A stretch of 64,000 nt of DNA from Candidatus Kuenenia stuttgartensis (GTDB taxonomy: Bacteria > Planctomycetota > Phycisphaerae > Phycisphaerales > SM1A02): contig CAMDMA010000008.1 in the NCBI GenBank assembly GCA_945902075.1, forward strand, positions 1 through 64,000, written 5' to 3'. Within the stretch, counting starts at the first letter, position 1; each line of letters opens with the position of its first letter. Under the pieces are notes generated by a model. That model ran no database searches, was not told where the DNA came from, and was given only the letters and a program-made list of their open reading frames with translations. A program made the translations under genes and the position numbers. Of the stretch, positions 36,759-46,592 are shown one piece after another.

Positions 36759-37612
36759 TTCGAAGCATCCGCGGGCGCCGGTACCGTCGCTGCGGGGTCG
36801 GCCGCTTCGCGCGCTGTGTCGTTGGTACGACGCGCGCCGAAGACTTTCATCCCAATCGGAACATCAGGCTTCTCAAACACCACAGGCGACCAGAAGAGGA
36901 GGTCATCCCAAATGTCGATCGCACGGACAAAAGTCGGGTAGAGAAAAACGCGGCCGTTGGCAAATGGCGTCGGCGTCGAAACGTAGAAGCGCAGCCATTG
37001 GTCCTCATCGATTGCGAATTCCATTCCCGTCATGGTGCGCAACGCATCGACTGCCGCGACATTCACAGCAAGATCGCGTTGTGACAGCGCCGAGACAAGC
37101 GCTTGAAACACGGCAGGTGTTGGATATTGACCAAGCGCGATTGCGATTTCGGTGCGGACATCAGAATCTTCGTTGGCATCGACGAGTCGCGGCCAAATCG
37201 TGTCCGCAACCGCGGGATCATGCAGTCGCTGCAACGCCTTCGCAGCGGCAAGCCGAACCTGGCGAAACGGACTTGCGAGGCTCTTCGCAACAAGCGCCGC
37301 GTCATCAGGATCGCCGTGGCGACCGAGCGCCTGAAGCGAGGCAGCGCGCACAAGCGGATCGAGCGCATCCTCGGCATAGAGCCGGTACATGCGCACATAC
37401 GGCGCAGCCCCGCCCCACGGGGCGTTTGCAAGCAGGATGGTTCCTCGGCGCGCGTTCTCGCGATCGTTTGGGTCTGCTGCCCACTGTGCAGCCTGTTGCG
37501 GAGTCGGCGGAGTGAAACTATCGGCGAAACTCGAGAAATCAGAAGAGATCGTGTCGCATCCAATGAGCGCAGGGAGCGCGACGAGCGCGATCAAGGTCAG
37601 GCGGATACGCAT
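36755..37612 (-). CDS. HEAT-repeat lipoprotein
   Basis: Lipobox LIGC; HEAT-like repeats; start at 37612 rather than 38221. Confidence 0.75.
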   Translation of the reverse strand: MRIRLTLIALVALPALIGCDTISSDFSSFADSFTPPTPQQAAQWAADPNDRENARRGTILLANAPWGGAAPYVRMYRLYAEDALDPLVRAASLQALGRHGDPDDAALVAKSLASPFRQVRLAAAKALQRLHDPAVADTIWPRLVDANEDSDVRTEIAIALGQYPTPAVFQALVSALSQRDLAVNVAAVDALRTMTGMEFAIDEDQWLRFYVSTPTPFANGRVFLYPTFVRAIDIWDDLLFWSPVVFEKPDVPIGMKVFGARRTNDTAREAADPAATVPAPADASK

Positions 37613-37681
37613 AGCGGAAGAGTAGCGAAACTCACCCGCCGTGTGCGGCGAGCGTCTCTCGTCCCAAGGTACGCTGTTTGC

Positions 37682-38335
37682 ATGGCCCTCCAGATCGACC
37701 GCTTCGTGCTTGGCGACTTCGAGACGAACTGCTACGTCGTGCGCGATGACGCAGACCGCAGCAACACTTGTTGGATCGTCGATTGCTCGTACGAACCCGA
37801 GCCGATGCTCGACTTCATCGAGCAAAACGGTCTCAAGCCCTCGCTCTGCATCTTGACCCACTGTCACTGCGATCACATCGCCGGACTCGCAAAAATGCGG
37901 CTCCGTCTCGGACCGGTCAATATCCTCTGCCACGCCGCTGAAAAGGACTTCAATGACGATCCGAATTTGAACCTCTCGGTCTTTCTTCCGCCATCGGTGC
38001 GCGCGCCATCGCCGGATGCCTACATCGCGGATGGACAACTGCTTGAACTTGGTTCGTACTACTTCCGAATTCTGCATACGCCCGGGCACTCTCCGGGCGG
38101 AATCACGCTTTGGTGCGCGGAAGCGGGGGAGGCGATTGTGGGCGACACGCTGTTTGCCGGCTCGATTGGGCGGATCGACTTTCCGACAAGCGACCCTGAG
38201 CGGATGAAGCACTCGCTCCACGAGATACTGATGCGCCTACCCGATGAGACGCGCGTCCATCCCGGGCATGGTGCTTCGACCACCATTTTGGCGGAGCGAA
38301 GGAGTAACCCGTACCTCCGGCCTGGCGCGATCTAA
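37682..38335 (+). CDS. Metallo-beta-lactamase fold hydrolase (glyoxalase II-like)
   Basis: THCHCDHIAG, HTPGHSPGG, GDTLF, HPGHG motifs. Confidence 0.92.
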   Translation: MALQIDRFVLGDFETNCYVVRDDADRSNTCWIVDCSYEPEPMLDFIEQNGLKPSLCILTHCHCDHIAGLAKMRLRLGPVNILCHAAEKDFNDDPNLNLSVFLPPSVRAPSPDAYIADGQLLELGSYYFRILHTPGHSPGGITLWCAEAGEAIVGDTLFAGSIGRIDFPTSDPERMKHSLHEILMRLPDETRVHPGHGASTTILAERRSNPYLRPGAI

Positions 38336-38418
38336 ACGTCCCGCGTCTGCGGAACTCGAGTTTCCTCGGCTTTCTATGAGCGCCCGCGCGGGGCAGATCG
38401 TCTTATACTCTCCGCCCT

Positions 38419-39708
38419 ATGCCGTACACGATCACGCCTGCAGAGGGCTTTGGTCTCGATGTCGAGAACCTGGACTACCTGAAGGATCACTTCCAGGCTC
38501 CGGACCGTTGGGTGCTGAACTTTGGCCCGCAGCATCCTGCCACGCACACCACGCTTCGCCTTGTGCTTGAGCTCGATGGCGAGCGCATCGCGCGTTGTAC
38601 GCCGCACATTGGGTACCTCCACTCGGGCTTTGAGAAGCTTGGCGAGCACCACGACTACAACCAGTATGTTTGCACCATCAGCCGCATGGACTATGTGTCG
38701 CCGATCGTGAATGACATTGCCTGGCATCACGCAGTCGAGAAGTTGTTCGGGATCGAACTTACCCCGCGCGCGAAGGTGGTTCGAACCATCCTCTGCGAGC
38801 TTGGACGCATCCAAAATCATCTGCTGTGCGTGGGCGCGGCAGCGCTTGACCTTGGCGCATTCACCGGCTTCCTCTACGGCTTCAACGAGCGCGAATTCAT
38901 TTACGACATCATTGAGTACGTCTCAGGGCAGCGATTCCATCCAGACTGGACCCGCGTCGGTGGTGCGTGGCGTGATATTCCGGACGATGAAGTCTTCAAG
39001 CGCATGGTGCGCAATTTCATTGACGTCCGGCTGCCGAAAGCGATTACAGATCTCGAAACGCTGTGTAATCGAAACCGTATCTTTGTCGATCGTCTGCAGG
39101 GCGTTGGCGCCGTGACGCGCGAGGATGCGATTCAGTGGTGTCTCACAGGCCCCAACGCGCGCGCTGCTGGCGTGCGTCGCGACCTCCGCAAGGACGAGCC
39201 CTACCTTTGCTACGCCGACAACTGGGATGGCGAAGGTGCCGATCGTGTGAAGTTCTCCATCGCTGTCGCGAGTGCGGGCTGCAGCATGTCGCGCTACCTC
39301 GTGCGGCTTGAAGAGATCAGGCAGTCGGCAAAGATCATTGACCAACTCATCGATCGACTGCCGGGCGGCTCCATCAATGCGGTCGCCGATGGCAAGATTC
39401 GCGTTCCGGAAAAGGCTGATGTCTACGGCTCCATCGAAGGCGTCATCCAGCTCTTCGAGCTTTACATGAACAACCGAGGCTTTGACACTCCGGTTGGCGA
39501 GGGCTACGGCGCGATCGAAAGCCCCAACGGCGAGCTCGGCTATTACATCGTCGCCGATGGATCGAAGTATCCGTTCCGCGCGCGCACGCGACCTCCGTGT
39601 TTCATGAACTACCAGATCTTCCCGAAGCTGATGGAAGGCCATCAACTCGCCGACATCGTCGCGGTGCTTGGGTCGCTCAACATCATCGCCGCGGAATTGG
39701 ATCGCTAG
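38419..39708 (+). CDS. nuoD: NADH-quinone oxidoreductase subunit D
   Basis: NFGPQHPATHTTLRLVLELDGE, HIGYLHSGFEKL, RPPCFMNYQIF. Confidence 0.96.
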   Translation: MPYTITPAEGFGLDVENLDYLKDHFQAPDRWVLNFGPQHPATHTTLRLVLELDGERIARCTPHIGYLHSGFEKLGEHHDYNQYVCTISRMDYVSPIVNDIAWHHAVEKLFGIELTPRAKVVRTILCELGRIQNHLLCVGAAALDLGAFTGFLYGFNEREFIYDIIEYVSGQRFHPDWTRVGGAWRDIPDDEVFKRMVRNFIDVRLPKAITDLETLCNRNRIFVDRLQGVGAVTREDAIQWCLTGPNARAAGVRRDLRKDEPYLCYADNWDGEGADRVKFSIAVASAGCSMSRYLVRLEEIRQSAKIIDQLIDRLPGGSINAVADGKIRVPEKADVYGSIEGVIQLFELYMNNRGFDTPVGEGYGAIESPNGELGYYIVADGSKYPFRARTRPPCFMNYQIFPKLMEGHQLADIVAVLGSLNIIAAELDR

Positions 39709-39755
39709 CCCGGGTTTCGGACGATTCCCGCAGTTTGCGCGACAGACGCGATGGG

Positions 39756-39791
39756 CACGACAGACACGACAGACACGACAGACACGACAGA
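39756..39791 (+). repeat. 9-bp tandem repeat (cacgacaga) x4 between nuoD and nuoE
   Basis: Directly read. Confidence 0.95.
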
Positions 39792-39803
39792 ATCGAGATT
39801 CGC

Positions 39804-40364
39804 ATGAGTTGGACCACGAAGCCATCTGCCACCACGAAAATCGCCACGCGCGCCGAGCCGTATTGCACGCAGGCGATGAAGGACCATTGGACGAAGGAAC
39901 TCCTTCCGCGTTACGCGACGAAGCAGGGGGCGCTCTTACCCATCCTTCACGATATCCAGCACGCGTATCGCCACATCCCGTACCAAGCGATGGTAGAGAT
40001 CGCGTCCTTCCTGTCGATCAAGCCTGCGGATGTGATGGACACCGTGACGTTTTACGAAGAGTTCCACACCGAACCGGTTGGAAAGTGCGTCATCGGCATC
40101 TGCCAGTCGATCGCCTGCGAAGTGTGCGGCCACAAGAAGTTGCTCGATCATGTGCGCGTACGCCTCGGCATCGAGCCGCATGAGACAACCGACGACGGCA
40201 AGTTCACGCTCCTCGCACTTGAGTGTCTTGGTTCGTGCGACACGGCGCCCGTTGCGCTCTTCAACGAAACCCTGCATGAGAACCTCACCATTGAGTCGGT
40301 GGACAGGCTGATCGATGCGGCCGAGAAGGGTGAAACTGGGAAGGGTTCGGGCGGGCACCACTGA
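39804..40364 (+). CDS. nuoE: NADH-quinone oxidoreductase subunit E
   Basis: CQSIAC, ECLGSCDTAP 2Fe-2S ligands. Confidence 0.93.
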   Translation: MSWTTKPSATTKIATRAEPYCTQAMKDHWTKELLPRYATKQGALLPILHDIQHAYRHIPYQAMVEIASFLSIKPADVMDTVTFYEEFHTEPVGKCVIGICQSIACEVCGHKKLLDHVRVRLGIEPHETTDDGKFTLLALECLGSCDTAPVALFNETLHENLTIESVDRLIDAAEKGETGKGSGGHH

Positions 40365-40648
40365 TGGATCCTTCGAACGCGCCGAAATCTGATCCACCGC
40401 TGATGTGGAACCTCGGGGCGTTCTTTGGGCACATCGTTCAGGCCATCCGCGACGATCCTGAAAAGTTTGAGAAGAGCGGCCCGCAGCCGATCGAAGTGCG
40501 GCGACAAGTGCAGGAGGCGCGCCACGGCGAGTATCTGCTTCGACGCACGACGATTGATGAAGTGATGCTCAGTCACGAGCAAAGTCCCCACACGGCGGCC
40601 GACACGCCGAACACAGCGACGACGGGCGTTCCGCCCACGCAAGAATGA
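40364..40648 (+). CDS. Small hypothetical protein between nuoE and nuoF
   Basis: ATGA-type overlap with nuoE stop, 94 aa, in-operon position. Confidence 0.65.
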   Translation: MDPSNAPKSDPPLMWNLGAFFGHIVQAIRDDPEKFEKSGPQPIEVRRQVQEARHGEYLLRRTTIDEVMLSHEQSPHTAADTPNTATTGVPPTQE

Positions 40649-40661
40649 AGCGAAGACCACC

Positions 40662-42029
40662 ATGCCAGTCACTGAACCAATTCTGACCAAGCGCATCCCC
40701 ACCTTTCCGTGGGGCGACCCGAAGACTCGTAAGACGGTTTCGGTCGATGAGTTCATCGCGACCGGCGGCTATGCGTCGCTCGAGAAAGCGCTCGATATGG
40801 CGCCAGCGGACGTCGTGAACCTCGTGAAAGACGCGAATCTGCGCGGACGTGGCGGCGCAGGATTCCCCTGCGGGCTCAAGTGGTCATTCCTTCCGCCAAC
40901 CGACGGCGGTCGGCGCTACCTCTGCATCAACTGCGACGAGGCTGAACCTGGCACCTTCAAGGACCGCTTGCTCTGCGACTACGACCCGCACATCATCATG
41001 GAAGGCATCGCGATTGCCTGCCATGCGTGTCAACTCGACACCGCCTACTTTTTCATCCGTGGCGAATACCACCATCAAGCAAAGGTTGTCGAGAACGCGA
41101 TCCGCGAGGCCTACGCCAAGGGGATCTTCGGCAAGCAGGGCCTGATGAACGGGAAGTCAAAATTCGCCGTTGATTGCTACCTCCACCGCGGCGCGGGTGC
41201 ATATATCTGCGGCGAGGAGACTGGCCTGCTCGAGGCGGTCGAAGGTCGTCGCGGCTGGCCGCGGCTCAAGCCGCCATTCCCAGCGGTCAAGGGACTCTTC
41301 GGTCGGCCAACGATCATCAACAATGTCGAGACGCTCGCTGCGGTCGGACCGATTGTTGACAAGGGCCTCGCATGGTGGAAGGGTCTTGGCTGCGAGAGTT
41401 CGATTGGTGGCGCGCCGAGTTACGGCACAAAGCTGATGGGAGTCTCAGGCCATGTGAATCGTCCGGGCGTGTTTGAGTGCGATCTCGGTATTCCGTTGCG
41501 TGAACTCGTTGAGAAGTATTGCCTCGGCATGCGCAACGGCAAGAAGTTTAAGGGTGCCATCGCTGGTGGCGTCTCGATGGGCGTGCTCGGCACGGATCAG
41601 TACGAGGCAGGGATGGACTTCGACATCGGCCGCCGATTCGACGTCATGGGCCTTGGCACTGCGTGTCCGACGATCTTCGATGAAGACACAGATATGGTGG
41701 CGGTTGCGCGCAACATCGCACGCTTCTTCAAGAATGAGTCGTGCGGACAGTGCACGCCGTGCCGCGAAGGCGCAGGATGGATCTACAAGCTCATCTCACG
41801 CATTGAGCGTGGCGATGCAACGACGAAGGATCTCGATCTCCTCCTCGAAATCGCCGGCTCGATGGGACTTACGCCCGGCACCACGATCTGTGGCCTCGCC
41901 GATGGCAACAACTGGGCGATTCGAACCATCGTGAACAAGTTCCGCGGCGAGTTCGAGGCGCGCGTCAAGCCGTATTCGGTGCCGGTTTCGGGAAGCATGT
42001 CGGGCGTCTCGCTCACGGTCGTGCGTTGA
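40662..42029 (+). CDS. nuoF: NADH-quinone oxidoreductase subunit F
   Basis: GRGGAGFPCGLKWSF, CGEETGLLEAVEGRRGWPR, ESCGQCTPCREG. Confidence 0.96.
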   Translation: MPVTEPILTKRIPTFPWGDPKTRKTVSVDEFIATGGYASLEKALDMAPADVVNLVKDANLRGRGGAGFPCGLKWSFLPPTDGGRRYLCINCDEAEPGTFKDRLLCDYDPHIIMEGIAIACHACQLDTAYFFIRGEYHHQAKVVENAIREAYAKGIFGKQGLMNGKSKFAVDCYLHRGAGAYICGEETGLLEAVEGRRGWPRLKPPFPAVKGLFGRPTIINNVETLAAVGPIVDKGLAWWKGLGCESSIGGAPSYGTKLMGVSGHVNRPGVFECDLGIPLRELVEKYCLGMRNGKKFKGAIAGGVSMGVLGTDQYEAGMDFDIGRRFDVMGLGTACPTIFDEDTDMVAVARNIARFFKNESCGQCTPCREGAGWIYKLISRIERGDATTKDLDLLLEIAGSMGLTPGTTICGLADGNNWAIRTIVNKFRGEFEARVKPYSVPVSGSMSGVSLTVVR

Positions 42030-42568
42030 GCGAAGCGGGAACAGCCGTCCACTTTCATGCGGGCGATGGTTGCCCGTCGACGATCGATCGCGCAAAGCTC
42101 GCGCGCGAATTTGCCCGCCTCGCGCCTCACTTCCCAAAGCCGCTCGCCCGCGTCGATGCGCTGTTACTCGGTGATTCTGCGATGGACGCGGCGCACCGAC
42201 GCTACTCGCAGGTCGAGGGGACAACCGATGTCTTGAGTTTCCCCGCCGAGACAGGTCCGGAAGTTGAGGTTGATCTCATGATTTGTGTCGACGTCGCTCT
42301 GCGCGAGGCCGCCGCTCGTGGGCATGGGGTGGACCGAGAAATTCTGCTCTACGCCGTGCATGGCGCGCTCCACGCCTGTGGATATCGCGATGACACCGAT
42401 GCCTCAGCAGCGGCGATCCACGCCGAGGAGGACCGCATACTCAGCGCGGGTGGCGGAGGGGTCGTGTATGCTCGCAATGTTGCGGGTCCTTCTGAACAGA
42501 GGGCGGCAACGGAGGCGGGCTTGCCGCCTGCGTTCGGATCAGTGGCACCTGAGGGCCCCAACGCGTGA
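42026..42568 (+). CDS. ybeY: Endoribonuclease YbeY
   Basis: VEGTTDVLSFP, AVHGALHACGYRDD. Confidence 0.85.
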   Translation: MSEAGTAVHFHAGDGCPSTIDRAKLAREFARLAPHFPKPLARVDALLLGDSAMDAAHRRYSQVEGTTDVLSFPAETGPEVEVDLMICVDVALREAAARGHGVDREILLYAVHGALHACGYRDDTDASAAAIHAEEDRILSAGGGGVVYARNVAGPSEQRAATEAGLPPAFGSVAPEGPNA

Positions 42569-43911
42569 GCCTGTATCTCTTTGTGTCGATTGCGGCCACC
42601 GTCGGCGTCACGAGTTACTTCTCGTCGCTCAACCTCGCCATGGTGCAGGCGAGCAGATCAGGCCTCGAAAACGAGCTCGAATCGCGAGGCTCGCTCGCCG
42701 ACGGCCGGTGGCTGCTCGATCGATTGCTCGAGGCCTCGCATGCAGTCGCACTCTTTCGGACCATTGGGCGCGTCGCGCTCTTTTCGCTCGTTCTCGTAGC
42801 GTTTGAAGGTTTCGGCGAGACGGCGCGCATCACCGTTGGTGGACTTGTCGGAACTGCTGCCGTTTCCGTCGCGCTCATCTGGCTCTTCACCAGCGTGCTG
42901 TCCTCCGCGATCGCGCGACACGCGACATACCCGGTCATCGCGGTGAGTTTGCCATTCATCCGACTGACGCTGCTTGTCGTCGGTCCGCTGCTCGCCGCAG
43001 TTGGGTTCATCGATGAAGTTGTGCGTCGGCTCACCGGCGCAAACTTGCGTGAGGATGAAACTGAAGAGCAGTTGCTGCACTCGATTGAGGACCGCAAGAA
43101 TGAAGGCGAGATCGATCCCGTCGCAGCAACGCTTCTCCAACGCGCGGTTGTCTTTGGTCAGACGACGGTTGCGAGCGTGATGACGCCGCGTACGGATATC
43201 GAGGCGATTGAACTCTCCGACGATCTTGCCGCGATTCGCGCTCAAATCGCAATTTCCGGACACTCACGCGTTCCGGTTTACGAGGAGAGCCTCGACCAGA
43301 TCGTTGGCATTCTCTACGTACGCGATTTGGTGCGCTATTTTGGTCTTCCAGCAACGGACTTCAATCTCCGCACGGTGCTACGCGAACCGCTACGCGTCCC
43401 CGAAACAAAGCCGGTGGGCGAGTTGCTCCGCGACTTTCAGCAGAGCGAGGTGCACATGGCGGTGGTCGTCGATGAGTACGGCGGGACTTCTGGTCTCTGC
43501 ACCATCGAAGACGTCCTGGAGGAGATCGTCGGCGAGATTCACGACGAGCACGAGCCAGCGGACGAGCTTCCGCCGCTCATGATCAAGGCCGGTCCGGGGC
43601 GTTACGAGGCCGACGGTCGGATGTCGATCATGGAGATCAATGAGCGTCTCGGCCTCTCACTTCCCGAAGACGGCGATTTCGACACGGTGGCAGGCTTCCT
43701 CCTCGATCGCTTCGGCCGCGTCCCGACAGCGGGCGAGTATGACGAATCTGTGGAGGTGAACTTCGAGATCCTCGCCGCGAGCCCGACCAAGATCGATCGC
43801 GTCGCGATCGTGATTCGAGACGAAACCGGCGACGAGGCCGGTGAGAAAGTTTCCGAGAAGGCTGCCTCAACGGGTCGCGACGATTCTCCCGAAGCATCGA
43901 GGGAATCCTAG
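42565..43911 (+). CDS. CNNM/CBS/CorC-domain protein (hemolysin C-like)
   Basis: TM domain, PRTDIEAI, CBS pair, VVDEYGGTSGLCTIEDVLEEIVGEI. Confidence 0.93.
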   Translation: MSLYLFVSIAATVGVTSYFSSLNLAMVQASRSGLENELESRGSLADGRWLLDRLLEASHAVALFRTIGRVALFSLVLVAFEGFGETARITVGGLVGTAAVSVALIWLFTSVLSSAIARHATYPVIAVSLPFIRLTLLVVGPLLAAVGFIDEVVRRLTGANLREDETEEQLLHSIEDRKNEGEIDPVAATLLQRAVVFGQTTVASVMTPRTDIEAIELSDDLAAIRAQIAISGHSRVPVYEESLDQIVGILYVRDLVRYFGLPATDFNLRTVLREPLRVPETKPVGELLRDFQQSEVHMAVVVDEYGGTSGLCTIEDVLEEIVGEIHDEHEPADELPPLMIKAGPGRYEADGRMSIMEINERLGLSLPEDGDFDTVAGFLLDRFGRVPTAGEYDESVEVNFEILAASPTKIDRVAIVIRDETGDEAGEKVSEKAASTGRDDSPEASRES

Positions 43912-43988
43912 TTCGCTGTCACGGCGCGCAATCGCGTGACGCATTTCCCTAACTCTGCGGGCCTGCATGCTCAACGCAGGCGAAGAGC

Positions 43989-44423
43989 ATGCCGAAGCGT
44001 ATGAACACCGTCCGCATCAACCATGCCCCCGCGCAACAGCAATCGGTCGCCCAGTCCGACCGCTATCGACTCTCCATGCGCGGTCTCCTTCGGGATACCG
44101 GCGCAACCGATGCGGAGCGGGTTGTCTCGTGCGCGGTGCATCTATGGCCGCTCATGATCGCCTTCCTCGCGCCGCTCGCGCTTTTTGTTCCGCTTGTCCT
44201 CTGGCTCGCGTTTCGTCGGCGTTCTCCACTCGTCGATGACCACTGCCGCGAGGCGATGAACGCGCAGTGCACGCTGCTTGTCCTCGTGCTTGTGCCGTGC
44301 ATCGGTTGGATCTTGCTCATCCCGTGGTCGGTACTCTCCGTTGTCTCATTGCTCCGCGCCGGCATCGCAGGCGCGGACGCCGAGTTCTTCCGATACCCCG
44401 CGATCCTGCGCCCGATCCGTTGA
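43989..44423 (+). CDS. DUF4870-like small membrane protein
   Basis: Hydrophobic segments, HLWPLMIAFLAPL... Confidence 0.55.
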   Translation: MPKRMNTVRINHAPAQQQSVAQSDRYRLSMRGLLRDTGATDAERVVSCAVHLWPLMIAFLAPLALFVPLVLWLAFRRRSPLVDDHCREAMNAQCTLLVLVLVPCIGWILLIPWSVLSVVSLLRAGIAGADAEFFRYPAILRPIR

Positions 44424-44440
44424 TCGCTACACTGCGGAGA

Positions 44441-45175
44441 GTGGCTCTTCTGCAAGCAAGCAACCTCGTCAAGGCGTATTCCGGCCGTCGTGTCGTCGAT
44501 GGCGTTTCGTTCGAGGTCAATAGCGGTGAAGTCGTTGGACTACTCGGCCGCAACGGCGCTGGAAAGACCACATCGTTCCGAATGGCAATTGGAATGATCA
44601 CGCCCGAAGGTGGCAGCGTGCACTTCGATGGTCGCGATGTCACATTCGATCCCATGTATCGACACGCGCTGTCTGGGATGGGCTATCTCTCGCAGGAACC
44701 GAGCGTGTTTCAGCGGCTCACCTGCGAGGAAAACTTACTCGCCATTCTCGAGACGCAGGCACTTGGCCGCGAACAACGCAAGAAGCGCGCCCAGGAGTTG
44801 CTCGAGCAATTCGGCCTGAAACACAAGGCGAAAGACGAAGCGCGCACGTGTTCCGGCGGAGAGCGACGGCGGCTAGAAATCGCGCGCGCGTTGGTCACGC
44901 GGCCTAAGTTGATGCTGCTCGATGAGCCGTTTGCAGCGGTTGATCCGCATACGGTCGAAGAGTTGCAAGCCGAGGTCCGGCGGCTCGCCGACAACGGCAT
45001 TGCCATGCTCGTCACCGATCACAACGTGCAACAGACGCTTCGCATTTGCGACCGCGCTTACATCATCCACGAGGGGCGGAATCTTCGCGAGGGGACTCCG
45101 CGCGAGATCATCAACGACCAGTCCGTCCGCGACGCGTACCTCGCGTCGACTTTCCGCGGTGATGAATTCGACTAA
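44441..45175 (+). CDS. lptB: LPS export ABC transporter ATPase LptB-like (GTG start)
   Basis: GRNGAGKTTSF, CSGGERRRLEIARAL, LDEPFAAVDP, TDHNVQQTL. Confidence 0.88.
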   Translation: MALLQASNLVKAYSGRRVVDGVSFEVNSGEVVGLLGRNGAGKTTSFRMAIGMITPEGGSVHFDGRDVTFDPMYRHALSGMGYLSQEPSVFQRLTCEENLLAILETQALGREQRKKRAQELLEQFGLKHKAKDEARTCSGGERRRLEIARALVTRPKLMLLDEPFAAVDPHTVEELQAEVRRLADNGIAMLVTDHNVQQTLRICDRAYIIHEGRNLREGTPREIINDQSVRDAYLASTFRGDEFD

Positions 45176-45199
45176 TCGTCCCGAACCAGCGAGGCTTGC

Positions 45200-45733
45200 A
45201 TGCAGCGCATCACCACGATCATCTCTCTCCTCGCAGGAACGTCCGCGCTCGTCGGCTGTGTTGAGCGTCGCGTGTGGATCGATTCGAACCCTCCGGGTGC
45301 GCTTGTTTGGCTCAACGACGCGCAGGTTGGTCGCACACCCGTCGACGTGTCGATCACCCACCACGGCGTGTACGACGTGCGACTTGAGAAGGAGGGCTTC
45401 GAGCCGCTCATGACCTCCGCGGACTCCGACGGCCCATTCTGGGATACCGTTCCGCTCGACTTCTTTGTCGAAATCCTCCCGATCACGGCCCGTTGCGAGT
45501 CGCGGTGGGTCTTCACGCTGCTTCCTCGGAATGACTCCGAAGTGGCGCTTGTTGATCGTGCGACCACGCTTCGGGACATCCTCCGAGGCGAGAGTCAGCC
45601 CAAGGTCTCCTCAGGCGAGGACGATTTCAAGCGGCTCCAAGAAGCGTTGCAGGGGAAGGCGCAGGATCCGGCGCTCATGCCAAGCCCTGTTCCTGCGGAG
45701 GATCCGGTGGACACGCCGAATCAGGATCGATGA
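45200..45733 (+). CDS. PEGA-domain lipoprotein
   Basis: Lipobox LVGC; VWIDSNPPGALVWLNDAQVGRTPVDVSI. Confidence 0.85.
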   Translation: MQRITTIISLLAGTSALVGCVERRVWIDSNPPGALVWLNDAQVGRTPVDVSITHHGVYDVRLEKEGFEPLMTSADSDGPFWDTVPLDFFVEILPITARCESRWVFTLLPRNDSEVALVDRATTLRDILRGESQPKVSSGEDDFKRLQEALQGKAQDPALMPSPVPAEDPVDTPNQDR

Positions 45734-45777
45734 CGTGTGATCGATGACGTGTGATCGATGGCAAGTGATCGTTGATG
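45725..45777. repeat. 14-bp tandem repeat (gatcgatgacgtgt) ~4 units across PEGA gene stop codon
   Basis: Directly read. Confidence 0.93.
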
Positions 45778-45802
45778 GGCAAGCGCGTATGACGAGGGCA
45801 TA

Positions 45803-45846
45803 AAAAAACCACCGTCCGGCGCGCTCCGACACGCTCCGGACGATGG
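45803..45846 (-). terminator. Minus-strand intrinsic terminator with no minus-strand gene behind it
   Basis: Minus strand reads CATCGTCCGG...CCGGACGGTGGTTTTTTT; G.U on minus strand where plus strand has C.A mismatch. Confidence 0.65.
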
Positions 45847-46012
45847 GAATCGCTGCTCACGAGGAGCTACGAAAGTTCAGGGTCAATGTTCATGAGTGGT
45901 TGCCAACCGCCCTTTGGGGAGCATCGGCCACTCCGGCACGGTACACAAGTCGGCGACGCTGGGTCAAGGGATTTCATACGAATGACCGAATCCGGCAAGG
46001 TATGTATAAAGC

Positions 46013-46585
46013 ATGTATTCGCAAATGGTTATGCATGTATCGTCACATTCTTCGTCCCGTAACGCCGCCGAGCCGTCGAGAGCGGACTCGGGACAGGCCG
46101 AAGTCGGTTTCGAGCCCCCGTTTCGGCCCATCAAGGTCGCTTTGGCCGCGCTCTATCGCCGTTGTGAGGGCGGAAAAGTTGAGTTCTTGATCGCGCGCCG
46201 CCACCGTGAGGCGATCCAAGGCGGACTTTGGGAGTTTCCCGGTGGCAAGATCGAGCCCGGAGAGTTGCCCTGCGAGGCGGCCTTGCGGGAGGTTCACGAG
46301 GAGTTGGGCCTCGCCGGGGAAGCATTCGCGGGCACGATTGAACCGCTGATTGTGGTCACCCATTCCGATCCAAGGCTCGCCCGCGAGCGCTGCGTTGAGC
46401 TTCATGCGTTTTTCGCAGAGGTGAAGCCGCACGCTGTGCCCAAGGCGCTTCGGGCCAGCGAACTTCGCTGGATCGGTGTCGAGGAGATCTCCCAATTTGA
46501 GTGGCCTGCGGCAAACGCTCCAATCAACAACGCGATCGCCGCAATTTTCAAATCGCCCCCTCCGATCGACCGCGATACGCGATGA
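46013..46585 (+). CDS. mutT: MutT-like Nudix hydrolase
   Basis: Nudix box GGKIEPGELPCEAALREVHEELGL. Confidence 0.92.
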   Translation: MYSQMVMHVSSHSSSRNAAEPSRADSGQAEVGFEPPFRPIKVALAALYRRCEGGKVEFLIARRHREAIQGGLWEFPGGKIEPGELPCEAALREVHEELGLAGEAFAGTIEPLIVVTHSDPRLARERCVELHAFFAEVKPHAVPKALRASELRWIGVEEISQFEWPAANAPINNAIAAIFKSPPPIDRDTR

Positions 46586-46592
46586 TTGGCTG

